From Shinella daejeonensis (GTDB taxonomy: Bacteria; Pseudomonadota; Alphaproteobacteria; Rhizobiales; Rhizobiaceae): 64,000 nt of DNA. This document shows positions 1 to 9,191 of the stretch, piece by piece. Position 1 is the stretch's first letter, and every line of letters begins with the position of its first letter. The notes beneath the pieces are model-generated. The model was not told the origin of the DNA. It worked only from the letters and a program-made list of their open reading frames with translations, and did no database searches. The stretch is taken from assembly GCF_024281235.1 (NCBI RefSeq), contig NZ_JAHWXY010000012.1, forward strand, positions 40,936-104,935, given 5' to 3'. The position numbers and the translations under genes were made by a program.

Positions 1-82
1 TGTCGAATGACGCCGCCGGCACAATTTCGGATACGCCCCGGCAGGCGGCCTACCCCTGCCCCCATCGCAAGGACGTATGGAT

Positions 83-1480
83 ATGGACTATGTTTCGACG
101 CGGGGCGAGGCCCCCTCCCTCGGGTTTTCCGACGCGCTTCTGGCGGGCCTTGCACGCGACGGCGGGCTTTATGTGCCGCGCGAATGGCCGGTCTTCTCGA
201 AGAAGGACATCCGGCGGCTGCGCGGAAAATCCTATCAGGAAATCGCCTTCACCGTCCTCCTCCCCTTCGTCGAGGGCGACATTCCGGCCGACCGCTTCCG
301 CACGATGATCGACGAGGCCTATGCGACCTTCCGCCATCCGGCCGTCGCCCCCCTCGTCCAGACCGGCGCGAATGCCTTCGTGCTGGAGCTTTTCCACGGC
401 ACCACGCTTGCCTTCAAGGACGTGGCGATGCAGCTTCTCGCCCGGCTGATGGACCATGCGCTCGCCGCCCGCAACGCGCGCGCGACCATCGTCGGCGCCA
501 CCTCGGGCGACACCGGCGGCGCGGCGATCGACGCCTTCGCCGGACGCGAACGCACCGACATCTTCATTCTCTTTCCGGAAGGCAAGGTTTCGCCGGTGCA
601 GCAGCGCCAGATGACCACCTCGCCGGAGAAGAACGTCCACGCACTGGCGATCCGGGGCAATTTCGACGATTGCCAGGATCTCGTGAAGGCGATGTTCAAT
701 CACACGGGCTTCCGCGACCGGATGAAGCTTTCCGGCGTCAACTCGATCAACTGGGCGCGCATCATGGCCCAGATCGTCTATTACTTCACCAGCGCCGTGG
801 CGCTCGGCGGGCCGGACCGGAAGGTCTCCTTCACCGTGCCGACCGGCAACTTCGGCGATATTTTCGCCGGCTACGCCGCCAGGCGCATGGGGTTGCCGAT
901 CGACAAGCTGGTGATCGCCACCAATGAGAACGACATTCTCGCCCGCACGCTGAAGACCGGCCGCTACGAGATGAAGGAGGTCAAGGCCACCACCTCGCCC
1001 TCCATGGATATCCAGATCTCCTCCAATTTCGAACGCCTGCTGTTCGAGGCCCACGATCGCGACGCGGACGCCGTGCGGCGCGCCATGGCGAGCCTCCGGC
1101 AATCCGGCAGCTTCGACATCGGGGAAGGCGCGCTGAAAGCGATCCGCAAGGATTTCCGCGCCGGCCGCGCCTCGGAGCGTCAGGTGGCGCAGACGATCCG
1201 CACGACGCTTGCCGAAACCGGGTATCTGCTCGATCCGCATTCGGCCGTCGGCGTCTTCGTGGCGGCCAGGCACCAGAAGCCGCTGGCGCCCATGGTGACG
1301 CTCGCCACCGCGCATCCGGCGAAATTCCCCGCCGCGGTAAAATCCGCCAGCGGTATTGACCCCGCGCTTCCGGCGTGGCTTGCTGGAATGATGCAAAGGG
1401 AGGAGCGCTTCGACATCCTGGACGCCGATCTCGACAAAGTGGAAACCTTCATCGGCGACCGCGCCCGGATCCGGGATTAG
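83..1480 (+). CDS. thrC: Threonine synthase
   Basis: PLP-dependent enzyme converting O-phosphohomoserine to threonine, the last step of threonine synthesis, in the cytoplasm. The protein opens with the family start DYVSTRGEAPSLGFSDALL and has HGTTLAFKDVAMQ, whose lysine (about residue 112) should hold PLP. A GATSGDTGGAA glycine-rich phosphate-binding segment follows. Length (465 aa) is normal. I chose the ATG at 83 because AAGGA at 69-73 is 9 bases upstream of it; an ATG at 77 is the alternative. It is followed 22 bases later by the M16 peptidase gene and is probably co-transcribed with it. Confidence 0.96.
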   Translation: MDYVSTRGEAPSLGFSDALLAGLARDGGLYVPREWPVFSKKDIRRLRGKSYQEIAFTVLLPFVEGDIPADRFRTMIDEAYATFRHPAVAPLVQTGANAFVLELFHGTTLAFKDVAMQLLARLMDHALAARNARATIVGATSGDTGGAAIDAFAGRERTDIFILFPEGKVSPVQQRQMTTSPEKNVHALAIRGNFDDCQDLVKAMFNHTGFRDRMKLSGVNSINWARIMAQIVYYFTSAVALGGPDRKVSFTVPTGNFGDIFAGYAARRMGLPIDKLVIATNENDILARTLKTGRYEMKEVKATTSPSMDIQISSNFERLLFEAHDRDADAVRRAMASLRQSGSFDIGEGALKAIRKDFRAGRASERQVAQTIRTTLAETGYLLDPHSAVGVFVAARHQKPLAPMVTLATAHPAKFPAAVKSASGIDPALPAWLAGMMQREERFDILDADLDKVETFIGDRARIRD

Positions 1481-1502
1481 CGAAACGCAGAAAGTGCGGA
1501 TG

Positions 1503-2801
1503 ATGACAGTTGACTGCACCCGGCTTGCGTCCGGGTTGACCGTGGTGACCCAATCGATGCCCCATCTGGAGAGCGTGGCTCTCGGCGTGTGGATCAAATC
1601 CGGGTCGCGCAACGAAACCACGGACGAGCATGGCATCGCCCATCTTCTCGAGCATATGGCCTTCAAGGGCACCGGCCGCCGCTCCGCCCGGCAGATCGCC
1701 GAGGAGATCGAGAACGTCGGCGGCGAGGTCAATGCCGCCACCTCCACGGAAACCACCTCCTATTACGCCCGCGTCCTCAAGGACCATACCTCGCTCGCCG
1801 TCGACATCCTCGCCGACATCCTCACGGAATCGGCCTTCGACGAGGAAGAGCTGAGGCGGGAAAAACAGGTCATCCTGCAAGAGATCGGCGCGGCCAACGA
1901 CACGCCCGACGACGTGGTCTTCGACCGGTTCTCCGAAGTCGCCTATCGCGACCAGATCATCGGCCGGGCCATTCTCGGCACGCCGGAAACCGTGCTCTCC
2001 TTCTCGCCGGGCGAGATCCGCACCTATCTCGACCGCAATTACACCACCGACCGCATGTTCGTCGTGGCGGCCGGCGCGGTCGATCATGACGAATTCGTGC
2101 GCGAGGTGGAAAGCCGTTTCTCGACGCTGCCGACCGCACCGGGCACGCCGCCGAGCTTCGAGGCCGCGACCTATACCGGCGGCGACGTGCGCGAGACGCG
2201 CGACCTGATGGATGCACAGGTGCTGCTCGGCTTCGAAGGCAAGGCCTATCACGCCCGCGACTTCTACTGTTCGCAGATCCTCGCCAATATCCTCGGCGGC
2301 GGCATGTCCTCGCGGCTCTTCCAGGAAGTGCGCGAGCATCGCGGCCTGTGCTATTCCATCTACGCCTTCCACTGGGGCTTTTCCGATACCGGCATCTTCG
2401 GCATCCATGCCGCGACCGGCGGCGAGAACCTGCCGGAGCTGATGCCGGTCATCTTCCAGGAGCTGCGCCGCGCCTCCGAAGAGATCGACCAGCAGGAAAT
2501 CGAGCGCGCGCGCGCGCAGATCCGCGCGCAGCTGCTGATGGGGCAGGAAAGCCCGGCCGCCCGCGCCGGCCAGATCGCCCGGCAGATGATGCTCTACGGA
2601 CGCCCCATCCCCAACGAGGAGATGATGGAGCGCCTCGAAGGCATCACCATCTCCAGGCTCACCGACCTTGCCGGCCGGCTGTTCTTCGACACGGTTCCCA
2701 CCCTGTCGGCCATCGGCCCCGTGGAACGGCTCATTCCGACCACCGACATCACCCGCTCCCTTTCGCGCCAGCCGGCGCGGCAGCAGCGCGCGGCAAGCTG
2801 A
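1503..2801 (+). CDS. M16 family zinc metallopeptidase (mitochondrial processing peptidase-like)
   Basis: Processing-peptidase relative of the insulinase/MPP family (432 aa). The inverted zinc motif HLLEH lies near residues 47-51, followed by a conserved MAFKGT and the downstream EEELRREKQVILQEI segment carrying the third zinc-ligand glutamate. A glycine-rich C-domain loop (GGGMSSRLFQEVRE) is typical of the MPP beta-type subunit. No signal peptide is seen, so it is probably cytoplasmic. Tandem start candidates are GTG 1494, ATG 1500 and ATG 1503. The gene sits directly behind thrC. Substrate cannot be read from the sequence. Confidence 0.93.
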   Translation: MTVDCTRLASGLTVVTQSMPHLESVALGVWIKSGSRNETTDEHGIAHLLEHMAFKGTGRRSARQIAEEIENVGGEVNAATSTETTSYYARVLKDHTSLAVDILADILTESAFDEEELRREKQVILQEIGAANDTPDDVVFDRFSEVAYRDQIIGRAILGTPETVLSFSPGEIRTYLDRNYTTDRMFVVAAGAVDHDEFVREVESRFSTLPTAPGTPPSFEAATYTGGDVRETRDLMDAQVLLGFEGKAYHARDFYCSQILANILGGGMSSRLFQEVREHRGLCYSIYAFHWGFSDTGIFGIHAATGGENLPELMPVIFQELRRASEEIDQQEIERARAQIRAQLLMGQESPAARAGQIARQMMLYGRPIPNEEMMERLEGITISRLTDLAGRLFFDTVPTLSAIGPVERLIPTTDITRSLSRQPARQQRAAS

Positions 2802-2910
2802 ACGCCCGCAACGCCCAGGCCGGCATTTGACGCCGGCGGGACGGCGGCCTAGTCTTTTCCGGGACGCCGGCGCGGCGTTCCGGCATCATCATCTCCGCGC
2901 GGAGGCACGC

Positions 2911-3543
2911 ATGACACGGTCGGTCTTTCGGTTCCTGTCGCGGCAGTCCGATTCCGTCGAGCTTGCCGGCCCGCGCCATCTTCTCCGTCTTCCCCGTTTC
3001 CAGGATTACCGGCAGTGGCATGCGCTGCGCAGCGAAAGCCGCGCCTTCCTCGAGCCCTGGGAGCCGCGCTGGCGGGCCGACGACCTGTCCGAAAGCGCCT
3101 TCCGCGCCCGTGTGGTCCGTAACGAACAGGAATACGCCTCGGGCCAGGCCGTGCCGCTCCTAATCTTCTCCCGGCCGGACGAATGCCTGCTCGGCGGGAT
3201 CACCATCGGCTATATCCGGCGCGGCGCGGCGCAATGCGGCATGATCGGGTACTGGATGGGCGAGCGGCATGCCGGCCAGGGACACATGTTTTCCGCCCTC
3301 AATCTGGTCATACCCCATATCTTTTCACGCCTTCAGTTGCACCGTATCGAGGCAGCCTGTATTCCAGACAACGCAAGAAGCATCCGTCTCCTTGAAAAGG
3401 CCGGCTTTCAACGGGAAGGCTACCTCAGGGAATACTTGAAGATAAACGGGGAGTGGCGCGACCATCTGATGTATTCGCTTCTGGCCACCGATCGGCGGCC
3501 CCAGGTAGTAAGCAGCCGGACGGAAACGGCCGGCACCGCGTGA
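2911..3543 (+). CDS. GNAT family N-acetyltransferase (RimJ/RimL-like)
   Basis: 210-aa acetyltransferase of the GNAT fold. It shows an acetyl-CoA-binding stretch (MGERHAGQGHMFSALNLVI) and the C-terminal block IPDNARSIRLLEKAGFQREG seen in RimJ/RimL-type enzymes that acetylate protein N-termini. The start at 2911 has GGAGG at 2900 in front of it; the open frame runs further up but that part overlaps the M16 gene in another frame. RimJ-like is the closest group, but the actual substrate is unknown. Confidence 0.87.
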   Translation: MTRSVFRFLSRQSDSVELAGPRHLLRLPRFQDYRQWHALRSESRAFLEPWEPRWRADDLSESAFRARVVRNEQEYASGQAVPLLIFSRPDECLLGGITIGYIRRGAAQCGMIGYWMGERHAGQGHMFSALNLVIPHIFSRLQLHRIEAACIPDNARSIRLLEKAGFQREGYLREYLKINGEWRDHLMYSLLATDRRPQVVSSRTETAGTA

Positions 3544-3655
3544 AGGCGGCGAAGACAGAAGGGATAGAGCGGCAGCCCGGCCTTGCGCCGGATAGCCGCC
3601 GCTCTGGCAAGAACGGCCGCGCTCTGCTGGGGCAACCAGGGATCATGCAGTTTCC

Positions 3656-6568
3656 ATGACGTCTTCTTTCACGCCGCAAGGGCTTCGGGCCAACCGTCTT
3701 ATCGCCTTCCTGCTGCTTGCGGCCGTCCTGTTCGTCACTGGCCTGGCGGGACAGGCCGACGCCATGGAGCCGGTGCGCATTTCCCGCGACGACACCGCGC
3801 TCGACCTGACCGCCACGACGGAGATCTACAGCGGCAGGGGCGAAGCCTTCCAGGTCTCCACAGCGCCCGGCACCGACGGCATCGTGCGGCGCATCGAGGT
3901 TCGCGCCACCTCCGAGCAGCATCAGGGCGACTGGGCCGTCTTCGCGCTCGCCAACGTCTCCGACGAACAGATCGACCGACTGATCGTCGCGCCGCATTTC
4001 CGGCTGGTGCAATCCAAGCTGTTCTGGCCGGACCTCGGCTCCAAGCGCATCTACTCGATCACCCCGAGCGAGGGTTTCGCGCTCGACCGGCAACAAAGCG
4101 ACGAGGCCGACGTCTTCCGGATCACGCTCAATCCCGGCTCGGTCGTCACCTTCGTCGCCGAACTGGCGACACCCGAGCTGCCGCAGATCTATCTCTGGGA
4201 ACCGGACGCCTACAAGGACACGGTCAACGCCTTCACCCTCTATCGCGGCATCGTGCTCGGCATCGCCGGCCTGCTTGCCGTCTTCCTCACGATCCTCTTC
4301 GTGGTCAAGGGCACCTCGATGCTGCCGGCCACCGCCGCGCTCGCCTGGGCGGTGCTCGGCTATATCTGCGTCGATTTCGGCTTCCTGTCGAAGCTCATCA
4401 GCATCACCGCAGGCGACGAACGCATCTGGCGGGCGGGAACGGAGGTGTTCCTCGCCGCCGGCCTCGTCGTCTTTCTCTTCACCTATCTCAATCTCAATCG
4501 CTGGCACGCCCATCTTTCCTATGCGACGCTCGCCTGGATTCTCGGCCTCGGCCTGCTGTTCGGCGTGGCGATCTACGATCCCCCGATCGCCTCGGGCATC
4601 GCCCGGCTTTCCTTCGCGCTCACCGGCACCGTCGGCATCGCGCTCATCGCCTATCTCGGCTTCAACCGCTACGACCGCGCGATCCTGCTGGTGCCGGCCT
4701 GGGCGCTGATCCTCGTCTGGCTGTTCGGCGCCTGGCTGACGGTGACGGGCCAGCTCAACAACGACATCATCCAGCCGGCGCTCGGCGGCGGCCTGGTGCT
4801 GATCGTGCTCCTCATCGGCTTCACGGTGATGCAGCACGCCTTCGCCGGCGGCGCCTATAGCCAGGGCCTGTTTTCCGACCTCGAACGCCAGTCGCTGGCG
4901 CTCACCGGTTGCGGCGACATCGTCTGGGACTGGGACGTGGCGCGCGACCGGGTCGTCACCATTCCCGACATCTCCATCCAGCTCGGCCTTGCCCCCGGGG
5001 TCATGCACGGACCGGCCCGCAACTGGCTGCCGCGTCTCCACCCCGACGACCGCGACCGTTTCCGCGCCACGCTCGACGTGCTGCTCGAACATCGCAAGGG
5101 GCGGCTCAACCACCAGTTCCGGGTGCGCGCCGAAGACGGGCATTATCACTGGCTGTCGATCCGGGCCCGGCCGGTGCTGGGCGCCAACGGCGAGATCATC
5201 CGCTGCGTCGGCACGATCATCGACATCACGGAGCAGCGCAATTCCGTCGACCGGCTGCTCCAGGACGCGCTGCACGACAATCTTACCGGCCTTCCCAACC
5301 ATCAGGTCTTCCTCGACCGCTTGCAGGCGATCCTGTCGCTGACGGAGAGCGCGCAGGAGGTCCGTCCGACCGTCCTGACCATCGACATCGATCGCTTCAA
5401 GCAGGTCAACGACGCGCTCGGCATCGCCGCCGGCGACAATATCCTGATCGCCCTCACCCGCCGGCTGCGCCGCCTCCTGAAGCCGCAGGATACGCTGGCG
5501 CGGCTTTCCGGCGACCAGTTCGGCCTCATCCTGATGTCCGAGCGCGATCCGACCAAGGTGGCGGACTTCGCCGACGCCGTCAGCAAGGCGATCATGCTGC
5601 CGATCAATTTCGGCGGCCGCGAAATCATCCTCACCGCCTCCATCGGCCTCGTCTCCTGGGTCGACCAGCAGCAGGACGCCGGCGGCCTGCTCAACGACGC
5701 GGAACTGGCCATGTATCGGGCCAAGAAGGCCGGCGGCAATCGCGTGGAGCCTTTCCGCCCGGCGTTCCGCACCTTCGGCGCCGATCGCCTCCAGATCGAG
5801 ACGGATCTGCGCCGCGCCATCGAACGCAAGGAACTGTCCCTCGTCTATCAGCCCATCGTCAGGCTACAGGATGCCGAAATCGCCGGCTTCGAGGCGCTGA
5901 TGCGCTGGGATCATCCCAAGCGCGGCAATATTCCGCCGTCCGAATTCATCCCCATCGCCGAAAGCTCCGATCTCATCGGACAGCTCGGGCTCTTCGCCTT
6001 CGACCGGGCGGCAAGCGATCTCATGGACTGGCAGATCCAGACGGGCGACCTTCCGGTCTTCGTTTCCGTCAACCTGTCGAGCGCCCAGCTGCTCAACAAC
6101 GAACTCTATAACGACGTGCGCGCCGTTCTCGCCAAGACGCGCTGCCCGGCCAGGAAACTGAAGCTGGAACTGACCGAATCCGTCGTCATGGAAAACCCGG
6201 AACAGGCGCGGCTCATCCTCACCAAGCTGAAGGAGAGCGGCCTCGGGCTGGCGCTCGACGATTTCGGCACCGGTCATTCCTCACTCGCCTATCTCACCCG
6301 GTTCCCCTTCGACATGATCAAGATCGACAAGGCGCTGGTGCGCAATGCATCCGACAAGCGCACCGTGCTGCTGCGATCCGTCATCTCGATGACCCGGGAT
6401 CTGGACATGCAGGTGGTGGCGGAGGGCATCGAGTCCGAGGAGGAGGCCATCGAACTCGGCGGCATGGGCTGCGACTATGGCCAGAGCTATCTGTTCGGCC
6501 CGCCGATCGGCTGCGAATCCGTGCAGCGCCTGCTCAAGGAGCGCTTTCCGCTGATGAAGCGCGCCTGA
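3656..6568 (+). CDS. Membrane-bound PAS-GGDEF-EAL protein, probable c-di-GMP phosphodiesterase
   Basis: 970-aa inner-membrane signalling protein. An N-terminal signal/TM segment (residues 14-33) precedes a roughly 150-residue exported domain like 7TMR-DISMED2. A cluster of about seven hydrophobic helices spans 195-398, then come a PAS domain (about 415-525), a GGDEF domain (about 530-700) and an EAL domain (about 715-960). The cyclase signature is SGDQF rather than GGDEF, so cyclase activity is unlikely. The EAL domain keeps EALMRW, VSVNLSSAQL, LTESVV, LDDFGTGHSSL, MIKIDK and VVAEGIE, so c-di-GMP hydrolysis is expected. The degenerate GGDEF may bind GTP as a regulator. A hairpin at 6580-6609 follows. 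Confidence 0.93.
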   Translation: MTSSFTPQGLRANRLIAFLLLAAVLFVTGLAGQADAMEPVRISRDDTALDLTATTEIYSGRGEAFQVSTAPGTDGIVRRIEVRATSEQHQGDWAVFALANVSDEQIDRLIVAPHFRLVQSKLFWPDLGSKRIYSITPSEGFALDRQQSDEADVFRITLNPGSVVTFVAELATPELPQIYLWEPDAYKDTVNAFTLYRGIVLGIAGLLAVFLTILFVVKGTSMLPATAALAWAVLGYICVDFGFLSKLISITAGDERIWRAGTEVFLAAGLVVFLFTYLNLNRWHAHLSYATLAWILGLGLLFGVAIYDPPIASGIARLSFALTGTVGIALIAYLGFNRYDRAILLVPAWALILVWLFGAWLTVTGQLNNDIIQPALGGGLVLIVLLIGFTVMQHAFAGGAYSQGLFSDLERQSLALTGCGDIVWDWDVARDRVVTIPDISIQLGLAPGVMHGPARNWLPRLHPDDRDRFRATLDVLLEHRKGRLNHQFRVRAEDGHYHWLSIRARPVLGANGEIIRCVGTIIDITEQRNSVDRLLQDALHDNLTGLPNHQVFLDRLQAILSLTESAQEVRPTVLTIDIDRFKQVNDALGIAAGDNILIALTRRLRRLLKPQDTLARLSGDQFGLILMSERDPTKVADFADAVSKAIMLPINFGGREIILTASIGLVSWVDQQQDAGGLLNDAELAMYRAKKAGGNRVEPFRPAFRTFGADRLQIETDLRRAIERKELSLVYQPIVRLQDAEIAGFEALMRWDHPKRGNIPPSEFIPIAESSDLIGQLGLFAFDRAASDLMDWQIQTGDLPVFVSVNLSSAQLLNNELYNDVRAVLAKTRCPARKLKLELTESVVMENPEQARLILTKLKESGLGLALDDFGTGHSSLAYLTRFPFDMIKIDKALVRNASDKRTVLLRSVISMTRDLDMQVVAEGIESEEEAIELGGMGCDYGQSYLFGPPIGCESVQRLLKERFPLMKRA

Positions 6569-6579
6569 GGCAACGAAAA

Positions 6580-6609
6580 CACCCGCACCGGCCTTTGCCG
6601 ATGCGGGCG
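6580..6609. terminator. Probable bidirectional terminator between the EAL gene and csbD
   Basis: Imperfect 13-bp stem: CCCGCA and GCCGG blocks pair across a CTTT loop, with two mismatches. It lies between convergent genes. On the minus strand it is followed by GTTTTCG, a weak U tract for csbD; the plus-strand U tract is poor. Confidence 0.5.
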
Positions 6610-6679
6610 TAAATCCCGGCGGTCTTCCGCCGCCTTCACGCCACGTGGAGCCTGCCGGCCCCCGTCCATCGCTTCCGGC

Positions 6680-6871
6680 TTACAGGCGGTCGACCGCGCC
6701 TTTCACGGCATCCTTCGCCTTGCCGACAGCCTTCTGGGTCTTGCCCTTGGCTTCCTGGCCGGCGCCTTCGGCGCGCAGCTTCGGATTGTCGGTGGCCTTG
6801 CCCACCGCCTTCTTGGCCTTGCCGGCCATCTCGTTGGCGGCGCCCTTTACCTTGTCGCTCGTGCTTCCCAT
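6680..6871 (-). CDS. CsbD family stress-response protein
   Basis: 63-aa hydrophilic Lys/Ala/Gly-rich protein ([21 protein letters not shown], then [19 protein letters not shown]), the pattern of CsbD-like general stress proteins whose biochemical role is not established. The start at 6871 has GGAG 8 bases upstream; an in-frame ATG at 6898 lacks this. An exact GGAAC-N16-CGTT sigma-EcfG promoter lies 48-72 bases upstream, which fits the family's usual stress control. Confidence 0.9.
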   Translation of the reverse strand: MGSTSDKVKGAANEMAGKAKKAVGKATDNPKLRAEGAGQEAKGKTQKAVGKAKDAVKGAVDRL

Positions 6872-6918
6872 TTCGGTCCACTCCGTTGTTGACGACATGA
6901 TCGTTCATGCCCGCCATC

Positions 6919-6943
6919 AACGGGGCGAAGCGGCAGATGTTCC
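6919..6943 (-). promoter_or_regulatory. Sigma-EcfG (general stress) promoter of csbD
   Basis: Reading the minus strand, GGAAC (6943-6939) and CGTT (6922-6919) are separated by exactly 16 bases, the EcfG/RpoE-type general stress promoter consensus of Alphaproteobacteria. It is correctly placed about 48 bases before the csbD ATG. Confidence 0.75.
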
Positions 6944-6964
6944 GGAGACAGGAAAAAATCCGCT

Positions 6965-7570
6965 TCAGGCGTGGCCGGCGTCCGCCGACAGCATGCCGGG
7001 GGAAATTCCCATCAGCGCCAGCGCGCGCTCGTATTTTTCCTCAAGATTGGTATCGAAGATCAATTCTTCCTGGGCGGGGCAGCTGAGCCAGCCGTTCGCC
7101 CCGATCTCGCTTTCGATCTGCCCAGCGCTCCAGCCGGCATAGCCGAGCATCATCATGCCCTGACGCGGGCCGTCGCCGCGGGAAATGGCCTTGACGATAT
7201 CGAGCGTCGCCGTCAGGCAAATATCGTCGCTGACCGGGATGCTCGATTCCGACATGTAGTCGTCGGAATGCAGCACGAAGCCGCGGCCGCTTTCGACCGG
7301 ACCGCCGCTGCGGATGGGAAATTCCCGCGTCTCGCCGGGAAGCCGGATCAGTTCGTCCTCCTCAAGGAGCTGAAGATGCAGGAGAACGTCGGAAAAACTC
7401 AATTGCTGCGGCCGGTTGATGACGAAACCCATGGCCCCGTCCGCCGAATGGGCGCAGATATAGACCACCGTCCGGGCAAAATTGGAGTCGGCCATATTCG
7501 GCATGGCGATCAGGAAATGACCGTCAAGAAAACCGCGTTCCCGTTTGTTTTTCAGCACCGAAATCGTCAT
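6965..7570 (-). CDS. yqgE: YqgE/AlgH family protein
   Basis: 201-aa protein of the UPF0301/AlgH family. It has [26 protein letters not shown] near the N-terminus, [10 protein letters not shown], a GGPV strand and [15 protein letters not shown], all family hallmarks. No signal peptide or membrane segment. The molecular function of YqgE is not firmly known. It is divergent from the DsbD-like gene at 7716; the 145-bp gap must hold both promoters. Confidence 0.94.
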   Translation of the reverse strand: MTISVLKNKRERGFLDGHFLIAMPNMADSNFARTVVYICAHSADGAMGFVINRPQQLSFSDVLLHLQLLEEDELIRLPGETREFPIRSGGPVESGRGFVLHSDDYMSESSIPVSDDICLTATLDIVKAISRGDGPRQGMMMLGYAGWSAGQIESEIGANGWLSCPAQEELIFDTNLEEKYERALALMGISPGMLSADAGHA

Positions 7571-7715
7571 AGCCCCATCAGCCTATCAATTCGCAGCCAA
7601 ATGAAAAGCGTCAATTTCGCCTTGCCGCCCGTCGCGGCGGCGATCAAGCATTTATGATCGCAGCAGGACGAGGGAGGTCTGGAAAGCAATCGCCGGCAGC
7701 GCTAGACCAAAGGGC

Positions 7716-8516
7716 ATGAAGTGCCGCACTCTCCTTGCCACCGCCCTCCTGTCCCTCCTGGCGCTGCCGCTGCCGGCGGCGCTCGCCGCAAGCTCCGACT
7801 GGACACGGACACCCGGCGGCGATCTGCGCCTCGTGGCGCTGCCGCCCGATCGCGACGGCGCCGTGCGGGCTGTCCTCGACATTCGCCTCAACGCGGGCTG
7901 GACCACCTATTGGCGCGATCCCGGCGGCGCAGGCGTGCCTCCGTCGCTGACCGTCAGCGGCGCGACGCTGGAGACGATCGGCTTTCCCGTGCCGAAGCGG
8001 CTCGGCACCGACGACCTGCACTACGCCGGCTATGACGCGCCGGTCGGCCTGCCGCTTCGGCTGCGGGCCGCCACCGGACCGATCACCGCCGCCGTTTTTC
8101 TCGGCGTGTGCAAGGAAATCTGCATTCCGGTCCAGACGGAACTGACCGTCGATCCCGGCCGCGAACGTTCCGCCGATCCGCTGGAGGAAACCATCGTCGC
8201 CGCCGCGGAGGCAGCCCTGCCCGCCGCCGCTTCCGCCGGGCTCGAACCGGTCTCCGGGCGGTGGTCGGCGGACGGCAAGACACTTTTCGTCCGTTTTCGC
8301 GCACCGGCGGGAACGCCGCCGCCGGAGGTCTATGTCTCCGGCCCCGCCGGCGTACAGTTCGGCCTTGCCGAAGCCATGACCCGAAAGGGCGACGGCTATC
8401 TGGCCGAAGTGCCCGTGCTTTTCCGGTCGAAGCACGCCGATCTTTCGCGCACGCCGCTCCTGCTGGCGCTGCGCGCCGGCGCACGCACGATGGAAGCCCC
8501 CCTTCCCCTCGAATAG
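7716..8516 (+). CDS. Secreted DsbD N-terminal domain-like protein
   Basis: 266-aa exported protein with a clear signal peptide (about residues 1-25, ending ALAAS). The body matches the DsbD-alpha/ScsB-type N-terminal domain: LDIRLNAGWTTYWRDPG, then VFLGVCKEICIPVQTEL with a CxxxC pair. There is no transmembrane reductase domain or C-terminal thioredoxin domain, so it may accept electrons in the periplasm from a separate partner. It is followed after 164 bases by a peroxiredoxin gene, though a repeat and probable promoter lie between. Confidence 0.85.
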   Translation: MKCRTLLATALLSLLALPLPAALAASSDWTRTPGGDLRLVALPPDRDGAVRAVLDIRLNAGWTTYWRDPGGAGVPPSLTVSGATLETIGFPVPKRLGTDDLHYAGYDAPVGLPLRLRAATGPITAAVFLGVCKEICIPVQTELTVDPGRERSADPLEETIVAAAEAALPAAASAGLEPVSGRWSADGKTLFVRFRAPAGTPPPEVYVSGPAGVQFGLAEAMTRKGDGYLAEVPVLFRSKHADLSRTPLLLALRAGARTMEAPLPLE

Positions 8517-8544
8517 GGACCGGCGGAAAACGAGGCTTCCGCCT

Positions 8545-8587
8545 CGCAGTTCCCGGGCGGAAAACCGCTTCGCACTTTTCCTGGAAC
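8545..8587. repeat. Palindromic intergenic repeat, copy 1
   Basis: First of two identical 43-base direct copies spaced 55 bases apart. Each copy is built as an inverted repeat: GCAGTTCC and GGAAAA on the left, TTTTCC and GGAAC on the right. In this copy the right end has decayed (GGAACCGG). The form resembles palindromic intergenic elements abundant in Rhizobiales genomes. Confidence 0.8.
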
Positions 8588-8599
8588 CGGTTTATCTCA

Positions 8600-8645
8600 C
8601 GCAGTTCCCGGGCGGAAAACCGCTTCGCACTTTTCCTGGAACTGC
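8600..8645. repeat. Palindromic intergenic repeat, copy 2, with promoter hexamers
   Basis: Second copy, with intact ends: GCAGTTCC (8601-8608) pairs with GGAACTGC (8638-8645), and GGAAAA pairs with TTTTCC inside. TTCGCA (8624-8629), 17 bases, then TATAGT (8647-8652) could form a sigma-70-like promoter about 30 bases before the peroxiredoxin ATG. Confidence 0.75.
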
Positions 8646-8680
8646 TTATAGTCCGCCGGACTCAAGACAGGGAGATACCC

Positions 8681-9166
8681 ATGACCATTGCCGTTGGAGA
8701 CACGCTGCCCGAACTGACGCTCAAGGAGCGCACGCCGGACGGCCCGGCCGACATCACCACCGCGGACCTCTTCAAGGGCAAGCGCATCGTTCTGTTCGCC
8801 GTGCCGGGGGCCTTCACGCCCACCTGCTCGCTCAACCACCTTCCCGGCTATCTGGAAAACCGCGATGCGATCCTCGGACGGGGCGTGGACGACATCGTCG
8901 TCGTCGCCGTCAACGACCATCACGTCATGGGCGCCTGGGCGAAGTCGACCGGCGCGGCCGGCAAGCTGCGCTTCGTTTCCGACTGGGATGCGGCGTTCAC
9001 CCGGGCGCTTGGCCTCGACGTCGACCTTTCCGCCGGCGGCCTCGGCCTGCGCTCCAGGCGCTATTCCATGCTGGTGGAAGACGGTGTGGTGAAGACGCTC
9101 AACATCGAGGAAAGCCCCGGACAGGCGACCGTTTCCGCCGCCGCCACGATGATCGGACAACTCTGA
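8681..9166 (+). CDS. 1-Cys peroxiredoxin (Prx5/redoxin type)
   Basis: 161-aa cytoplasmic peroxidase of the PRX5/AhpE-like group. The peroxidatic cysteine is residue 49 in VPGAFTPTCS, followed by LNHLPGYLENRD. It is the only cysteine in the protein, so reduction needs an outside thiol such as glutathione or glutaredoxin. The start at 8681 follows GGGAGA with good spacing. Its promoter region contains the palindromic repeats at 8545-8645. Confidence 0.94.
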   Translation: MTIAVGDTLPELTLKERTPDGPADITTADLFKGKRIVLFAVPGAFTPTCSLNHLPGYLENRDAILGRGVDDIVVVAVNDHHVMGAWAKSTGAAGKLRFVSDWDAAFTRALGLDVDLSAGGLGLRSRRYSMLVEDGVVKTLNIEESPGQATVSAAATMIGQL

Positions 9167-9191
9167 GCGACCGCTCGCACGCGCCCGCCGA

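Noticed and set aside
50..1756. Long open frame on the minus strand opposite thrC
   Set aside because: It is a shadow of thrC and the peptidase gene in high G+C DNA; its product is low-complexity and lacks any known motif.
3425..5302. 625-codon open frame opposite the EAL-protein gene
   Set aside because: Asp/Arg/Gly-rich antisense translation with no domain; the plus-strand frame has clear PAS, GGDEF and EAL motifs.
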